Assembly: GCA_040007095.1 (NCBI GenBank)
Contig: JBDTVS010000113.1
Coordinates: forward strand, 1 to 17,911
Length of the DNA stretch: 17,911 nucleotides
Origin: JBDTVS01 sp040007095
Lineage (GTDB): Bacteria; Acidobacteriota; Vicinamibacteria; Vicinamibacterales; CAVVIG01
Direction: 5' to 3'
In this document: in pieces, positions 14,682 through 17,911 of the stretch
Numbering within the stretch: the stretch's first letter is position 1
Layout: every line of letters begins with the position of its first letter
Notes under the pieces: generated by a model
Databases searched by the model: none
Told to the model about the DNA's origin: nothing
Seen by the model: only the letters and a program-made list of their open reading frames with translations
Translations under genes and position numbers: made by a program

Positions 14682-15239
14682 CGTCACCGATTGCTCTGAT
14701 GTCGCGCGGTTGCGCCGTGGATTCCTTGCGGAACGCCAAAACCGCGCAGAAAATCCCGCATTAGAGGCGCTAGGAGCGACGAGCTTTTTCGCCCATCTCC
14801 AGCGTTGACGACCGCGACGATCGCCTCGCCTGTGGCAGCCTCGCTCAACGTCACCCCCACCCCATGGGGATTCTTGCGAGCTGGCACGGATTCGGCCTGA
14901 ACGACCCGCATGGGCGAACGCCGACCTTTGGGGTCCCGGAAATTCGCGACGACTTGAAGAGTGACGGGTGGTGACGTCACTTCTGTATTTCTTCTCACGC
15001 GAAGAGACATAAGAAAGAGGTTTACGGAAGTGATGGGTTGACTCGTCACCACAATGTGCTCTTGATGAGGCGCACACCTTCGTACACCTTCCCGGTGTTG
15101 GTGTGTCGCCGGTTGAACCGTTCAGCCATCCGTCGTCCGAAGTCCTTTGCATTCAGTCGTTCCGCTCGAGACAGCCGCTGTCTGTCGGCCCATTTTCCGT
15201 AGGCCTCAAACAGTTCTGAACCCCGCGTGACGGCAGTGA
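14682..15239. repeat. Cluster of GTGACG motifs upstream of the terminase genes; cos candidate region
   Basis: GTGACG or its complement occurs at 14682, 14849, 14961, 14971 (inside the palindrome GTGACGTCAC, 14971-14980), 15044, 15225 and 15234. The last two are a tandem repeat within the helicase gene. This density over about 560 nt looks higher than elsewhere, although the same palindrome also occurs once inside the large terminase gene. Lambda-type cos sites lie just upstream of the small terminase gene, so these may be terminase-binding sites. No cohesive-end site can be identified by eye. Confidence 0.28.
14684..15052 (-). CDS. Unrecognised 122-codon ORF between helicase and terminase genes
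   Basis: It starts with GTG at 15052, overlapping the helicase stop, and ends 11 nt before the small terminase ATG, so the spacing fits an operon gene. The first 35 codons have unusually low G/C at third positions; an ATG at 15010 is an alternative start. Neither has a good ribosome site. The C-terminal two-thirds looks protein-like (TLQVVANFRDPKGRRSPMRV; GVGVTLSEAATGEAIVAVVN; LLAPLMRDFLRGFGVP). No family recognised. It could be a late acquisition with foreign codon use, or non-coding DNA carrying a cos region that happens to stay open. Confidence 0.45.
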   Translation of the reverse strand: MVTSQPITSVNLFLMSLRVRRNTEVTSPPVTLQVVANFRDPKGRRSPMRVVQAESVPARKNPHGVGVTLSEAATGEAIVAVVNAGDGRKSSSLLAPLMRDFLRGFGVPQGIHGATARHQSNR

Positions 15240-16452
15240 CGGCAGATTCGCAACACTCCGCGATGAAATCAGCGAGCGGGTCGGAGTCGGTTCGATACTC
15301 GTCGGTCGCGTCACGGACGGCCGCCGGCTCGCCCAACCCGTCACGTTGCCAGTCGAGACAACCGGCGATGAGCCAATTAAGGATGCCGGAGCCCTCATGG
15401 GCTTTGAGGTGGTCCTCGAGATGTTCGTCCCGTGCCGACCCTTCGAAGCAGCGCGTAAACGGGACCAGCTTCAGCCGACGCCAGAACCCATGGGAGTTGT
15501 CGGCGACGATGGGCTTGGTGTTGGTCGCGAGGATGAACTTAGCCGTCGGGGTAAAGGTGAACTGTTCGCCGTACAGATACCGGGCGGTGACCGGGTCAGA
15601 ACCGGTGAGTGCTTTCACCCGCGGCTCGTTCAATCGGACCTCGCCGCTCTCGCTGGCTGTCACGAGCCGCTTACCTTCGAGGGCGGCGAGGTCGCTCGGA
15701 ATCGTGGCGCGCTGCTTGAGCTCGATGGTGGAGAAGCTCATGTTGCTGAAGTAGTCGCCGAGCACGTGGGCGACCAGGTGCATCAACACGCCCTTCCCGT
15801 TGCCGCCGGCACCCCAGAACAACGCGAGCACTTGCTCACGGGTGATGCCCGTGCACGCATAGCCCAGATACCGATGGATGAATCCAATCAGCTCCCGGTC
15901 GCCGTCGAACACCTGGTCGATGAACTGGGTCCAGCGCGGCGCCGTCGCCGCCGGGTCGAACGGCACGCCGAGACTCTTTGTGATGCGGTCGGCTGGATCG
16001 CCGGGTCGGAGGCGACCGGTGCGCCAGTCAAGTACGCCGTTCGGCGCGCCCGTGAGCCAGTCGTCGCAGTCCCAACGGTCGCCCGCGTCGGCGATGGGTG
16101 GGAAATTCTTCGCGAGACTCACGAGCCGATCGAGATTCGGCTTGGATTCCGCCGCGATCGTGAACTTGAGCACGCGCTCTTTGAGCTTCAGGTCCGACAA
16201 ATCGAGGGCACTCGCTTGCCGGCCCCGTACAAACTCGAGGGCCAGCCGGTAGATCGCGCCATCGGTGTCAGGTCGCCAGAGGGGATCCTGGAAGATGAGC
16301 CAATTATTTCGGCGATGGTTGTGCACGACCTGAATCCCGCCGTAGGCTTCAGCGAAACGCTGCGCGTGGCTCGCATCCGTGCGGGCTTCGGCGATCGCTG
16401 GCCCCACCCGTGCAGGTCCGAAAATATCGACGGACGTGAGCGCGGTCGTCAT
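15046..16452 (-). CDS. SF3 helicase of the D5/P4-primase C-terminal type
   Basis: A 468-aa protein from the ATG at 16452, which overlaps the upstream stop as ATGA; the longer frame to 16848 is Ser/Arg/His-rich shadow. Residues 30-160 resemble the D5 N-terminal domain (AEAYGGIQVVHNHRRNNWLI; APNGVLDWRTGRLRPGDPAD). Residues 205-335 are the SF3 ATPase core: Walker A GAGGNGKG (214-221), Walker B-like KRLVTASE (261-268), VKALTGSDPVTARYLYGEQF, sensor FILATNTKP (307-314) and an Arg-finger region FWRRLKLVPF. A C-terminal winged-helix-like region ends at LIKSTLW. It unwinds DNA at an origin during element replication. No primase catalytic or zinc-finger domain is visible, so priming must come from another protein or the host. 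Confidence 0.93.
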   Translation of the reverse strand: MTTALTSVDIFGPARVGPAIAEARTDASHAQRFAEAYGGIQVVHNHRRNNWLIFQDPLWRPDTDGAIYRLALEFVRGRQASALDLSDLKLKERVLKFTIAAESKPNLDRLVSLAKNFPPIADAGDRWDCDDWLTGAPNGVLDWRTGRLRPGDPADRITKSLGVPFDPAATAPRWTQFIDQVFDGDRELIGFIHRYLGYACTGITREQVLALFWGAGGNGKGVLMHLVAHVLGDYFSNMSFSTIELKQRATIPSDLAALEGKRLVTASESGEVRLNEPRVKALTGSDPVTARYLYGEQFTFTPTAKFILATNTKPIVADNSHGFWRRLKLVPFTRCFEGSARDEHLEDHLKAHEGSGILNWLIAGCLDWQRDGLGEPAAVRDATDEYRTDSDPLADFIAECCESAVTAVTRGSELFEAYGKWADRQRLSRAERLNAKDFGRRMAERFNRRHTNTGKVYEGVRLIKSTLW

Positions 16453-16697
16453 GCCGCACGCCCGTTCTGCTGGACGGCCGCTGAGATGTAGCGGCGGAGT
16501 TCCTTGCGGAGCCGTTGGATGGTGGCTTTGTCGCGGCGCTTCTCGATGTACGCCTCGTGCAACGCGTGCATGGCCTGTTGGGCGAGCTCGTGCCAGATGG
16601 TGCGGTCGGCTGTGAGTGAGGCCACCCAGTCGGTGAGCGCAGCCTCGGAATACGCGAGCTCTTCGATGATCATCGCGTCGATCGGGTCGCGGCTCAT
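16449..16697 (-). CDS. Unknown small helical protein upstream of the helicase
   Basis: An 82-aa protein (MSRDPIDAMIIEELAYSEAA) with an acidic N-terminal half and a strongly basic coiled-coil-like C-terminal helix (EAYIEKRRDKATIQRLRKEL). Both start and stop lie in ATGA overlaps, with the 63-aa gene and the helicase respectively, so it is translated as part of that set. It may be a helicase partner or loader, by position only; no family recognised. Confidence 0.72.
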   Translation of the reverse strand: MSRDPIDAMIIEELAYSEAALTDWVASLTADRTIWHELAQQAMHALHEAYIEKRRDKATIQRLRKELRRYISAAVQQNGRAA

Positions 16698-16885
16698 GCG
16701 GCCCGCTCGCGAAGTTCGCGAAGACCGTCGACGAAGACGAAGATCGCGCTGAGTTGTCCGGCGACGCTGTGTAATCCGAGCCGCTGAGCCTCGCGGATGC
16801 CGATCCAGATGGCCGATCGAAGGGCTCGTTCGTCGAGTTCGAGATCAAGTTGTTGACGGTCGCGGTTTCCGGTTATGCTGTTCAT
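16694..16885 (-). CDS. Very small protein leading the replication operon
   Basis: A 63-aa protein (MNSITGNRDRQQLDLELDER), probably two helices (RALRSAIWIGIREAQRLGLH and VAGQLSAIFVFVDGLRELRE). The ATG is preceded by GGGAGG about 10 nt upstream; this site lies partly in a small hairpin (16891-16908). The stop overlaps the next start as ATGA. First gene after alpA in the direction of transcription. No family recognised. Confidence 0.68.
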   Translation of the reverse strand: MNSITGNRDRQQLDLELDERALRSAIWIGIREAQRLGLHSVAGQLSAIFVFVDGLRELRERAA

Positions 16886-16890
16886 TCGGT

Positions 16891-16908
16891 CGCATCCTCC
16901 CAGATGCG
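16891..16908 (-). promoter_or_regulatory. Hairpin holding the ribosome binding site of the 63-aa gene
   Basis: In the mRNA sense CGCATC and GATGCG form a perfect 6-bp stem around the loop TGGGAG. The Shine-Dalgarno GGGAGG spans the loop and the first base of the 3' arm, 5 nt from the end of the hairpin to the ATG. The fold could limit ribosome access to the first gene of a translationally coupled operon. Seen directly as an inverted repeat; the regulatory role is inferred. Confidence 0.4.
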
Positions 16909-16916
16909 ATCGTTTT

Positions 16917-16947
16917 CGAGGCCGTGTCGCCCCAGGCGCCGGCCTCG
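16917..16947. repeat. 8-bp inverted repeat after alpA
   Basis: Perfect arms CGAGGCCG and CGGCCTCG are separated by 15 nt. It lies in the 69-nt gap between the alpA stop and the 63-aa gene. No T-run follows on the minus strand, so it is at most an attenuator or a protein-binding site. Confidence 0.35.
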
Positions 16948-16954
16948 CGCCGTT

Positions 16955-17185
16955 TTAGGCGCGTTCCTGTACCCGCTGGCGAATCCACTCTTCGATGTCG
17001 GCCTCTCGCCAGGCAACGGCGTTCGCCGAGATGCGAATCGATCTGGGAAATTGGCCGGAGCGCTCGAGTCTCCACAACGTCGTGTCGGAGAATCCGAGGC
17101 GTTCCAGGACGACGGGCTTACGCAGGAGCCGCGTCGGGGTTGCGGGTTGGCTCTGTTGTTCGCGGTAGGTTGCTGCGGTGCTCAT
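16955..17185 (-). CDS. alpA: AlpA-family DNA-binding regulator
   Basis: A 76-aa protein from the ATG at 17185 (MSTAATYREQQSQPATPTRL). The family pattern is clear: LLRKPVVLERLGFSDTTLWR is the helix-turn-helix, RLERSGQFPRSIRISANAVA the wing, and WREADIEEWIRQRV the closing helix. AlpA proteins activate the integrase/excision genes or the replication genes of P4-like satellites, PICI-type islands and cryptic prophages. An alternative start at 17197 adds 4 residues; neither has a clear Shine-Dalgarno and no clear promoter was seen in the 17186-17252 leader. It sits at the head of the helicase block, far from the integrase operon, so it more likely controls replication or the switch to excision. 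Confidence 0.9.
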   Translation of the reverse strand: MSTAATYREQQSQPATPTRLLRKPVVLERLGFSDTTLWRLERSGQFPRSIRISANAVAWREADIEEWIRQRVQERA

Positions 17186-17252
17186 GAAACGCATCATGAG
17201 GCAGACGCCAGGGCGCGTGAAGTGTGGGAGAACCGACGTTCAAAAGGCAGGA

Positions 17253-17276
17253 CAACGCCCACACCTGTGGGCGTTG
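17253..17276. terminator. Perfect 11-bp inverted repeat between alpA and the edge gene
   Basis: CAACGCCCACA and TGTGGGCGTTG flank a CC centre. On the plus strand it is followed by TTTT, like an intrinsic terminator, but no plus-strand gene precedes it. On the minus strand it begins 2 nt after the stop of the 17279-17911 gene, without a good downstream T-run. It may end that transcript weakly or serve as a regulator operator. An extra half-site TGTGGG lies at 17224-17229. Confidence 0.5.
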
Positions 17277-17278
17277 TT

Positions 17279-17911
17279 TTACATTGGTAGGCGTTCTTTC
17301 CCCACAGGGGGGGCGACGCGAACGACGAGGGCGATGTCCAGGCCCAGAACTCGCTCGACTTCGCTCAACCCATTCTGAACTTGTCTTCTGTCGTCAGTCT
17401 CACCGCTTCGCTTCTTCCCATTCTTCAACTGCTGTTCCCGGTAAGCGACCGCTAGTTGACGCTTTGATGTCCCGACGATGTGATGTTCGACCCACCACCT
17501 CGCACCGCGGCGGAGGGACTTCACGACGCTGTCGTTGAGAGCGCGTCCAGATCGTGGGAGTCCCGCCAAAATCTCTCTCTCGGCTCGCAAAGCGTCGATT
17601 CGGAGGCGTTCAATGGCGTCCCATGGATCTTCGTCGGGTTGGCTCGAAAAGCTGAGCGTAACGGCGTTCGTTCGTTCGATTACTGAGATGGTGACGTCCA
17701 TCGCGACGCCGTGCTCTTCATAGACCCAGGAGACCAACGAAGCCGTTAGATCCTCTGCCAGCGATGGCCACGGCACTCGCAGCTGCGTCAGTAACCGACC
17801 ATACCACTCCATCGCAGACGTCACGTACGCATCGACCGCAGCAGCATACGCTTTCTCATTGGTCGACTCGAGAATTCTGCCCAGGTACGGTGCCTGTCTT
17901 GTCTGCAGATC
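17279..17911 (-). CDS. Unknown protein, 5' end outside the window
   Basis: The frame stays open to the window edge, giving at least 210 residues. In-frame GTG at 17824 and ATG at 17812 exist, but the sequence before them (YLGRILESTNEKAYAAAVDA) is clearly protein-like, so the true start is probably beyond 17911. The C-terminal part ARWWVEHHIVGTSKRQLAVA, then RSGETDDRRQVQNGLSEVER, has the look of a helix-turn-helix-like region (an arm, a short recognition helix, then a basic helix) sometimes seen in mobile-element regulators. I do not recognise the family. It reads toward alpA and ends at the 11-bp inverted repeat. Confidence 0.7.
   Translation of the reverse strand, partial: DLQTRQAPYLGRILESTNEKAYAAAVDAYVTSAMEWYGRLLTQLRVPWPSLAEDLTASLVSWVYEEHGVAMDVTISVIERTNAVTLSFSSQPDEDPWDAIERLRIDALRAEREILAGLPRSGRALNDSVVKSLRRGARWWVEHHIVGTSKRQLAVAYREQQLKNGKKRSGETDDRRQVQNGLSEVERVLGLDIALVVRVAPPVGKERLPM

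Noticed and set aside
14673..15152. N-terminal extension of the small terminase
   Set aside because: Unlikely composition without family resemblance; the Nu1-like domain begins right after the ATG at 14672.
16453..16848. N-terminal extension of the helicase
   Set aside because: Ser/Arg/His-rich sequence that overlaps the 82-aa gene in full and most of the 63-aa gene; the inner ATG forms an ATGA overlap like its neighbours.
1..17911. CRISPR arrays, insertion sequences, rRNA genes, additional tRNAs
   Set aside because: No regularly spaced repeats, transposase motifs, terminal inverted repeats or RNA gene signatures were seen apart from tRNA-Phe.

Overview
The window is high-GC bacterial DNA. 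It opens with a complete tRNA-Phe(GAA) gene on the plus strand, followed by about 17.7 kb in which every credible protein gene lies on the minus strand and reads toward that tRNA. Content and layout are those of an integrated phage or phage-satellite element at a tRNA gene: a tyrosine recombinase near the tRNA end, an AlpA-type regulator and an SF3 helicase near the other end, and a packaging/morphogenesis block between them. The host cannot be named from sequence alone. The GC-rich codon use and the tRNA fit a high-GC Gram-negative soil-type bacterium, but this is a weak inference. The right end of the element is not in the window: no second copy of the tRNA 3' end was seen, and the last gene (17279-17911) runs off the edge.

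Reading in the direction of transcription (right to left): (1) an unrecognised gene entering from outside the window, ending at a perfect 11-bp inverted repeat; (2) alpA, two very small genes and a D5/P4-like SF3 helicase; (3) an unrecognised 122-codon ORF overlying a possible cos region, then Nu1-like small terminase, GpA-family large terminase, a 162-aa unknown and a lambda-type portal; (4) three unknown proteins where capsid genes normally sit, a short stretch with a disrupted reading frame, minor tail protein Z and a 1205-aa tape measure protein; (5) two small genes, the second (3636-3887) with the best sigma70-like promoter of the window; (6) after a 34-nt hairpin, an operon of five unknown small proteins joined to the integrase by 4-nt ATGA overlaps, then two more small genes before the tRNA.

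The most unusual point is what is missing. Terminase, portal, Z and tape measure are intact and tightly coupled, but there is no recognisable capsid, protease/scaffold, tail tube, tail terminator, tail tip/fibre or lysis gene. The element therefore looks like a satellite that depends on a helper phage, or a stripped prophage still under selection, rather than a self-sufficient phage. The second striking signal is in the integrase operon: four successive gene junctions share the same GGTGNNCGATGA linker and a fifth keeps its CGATGA core. The operon's five proteins belong to no family I recognise.
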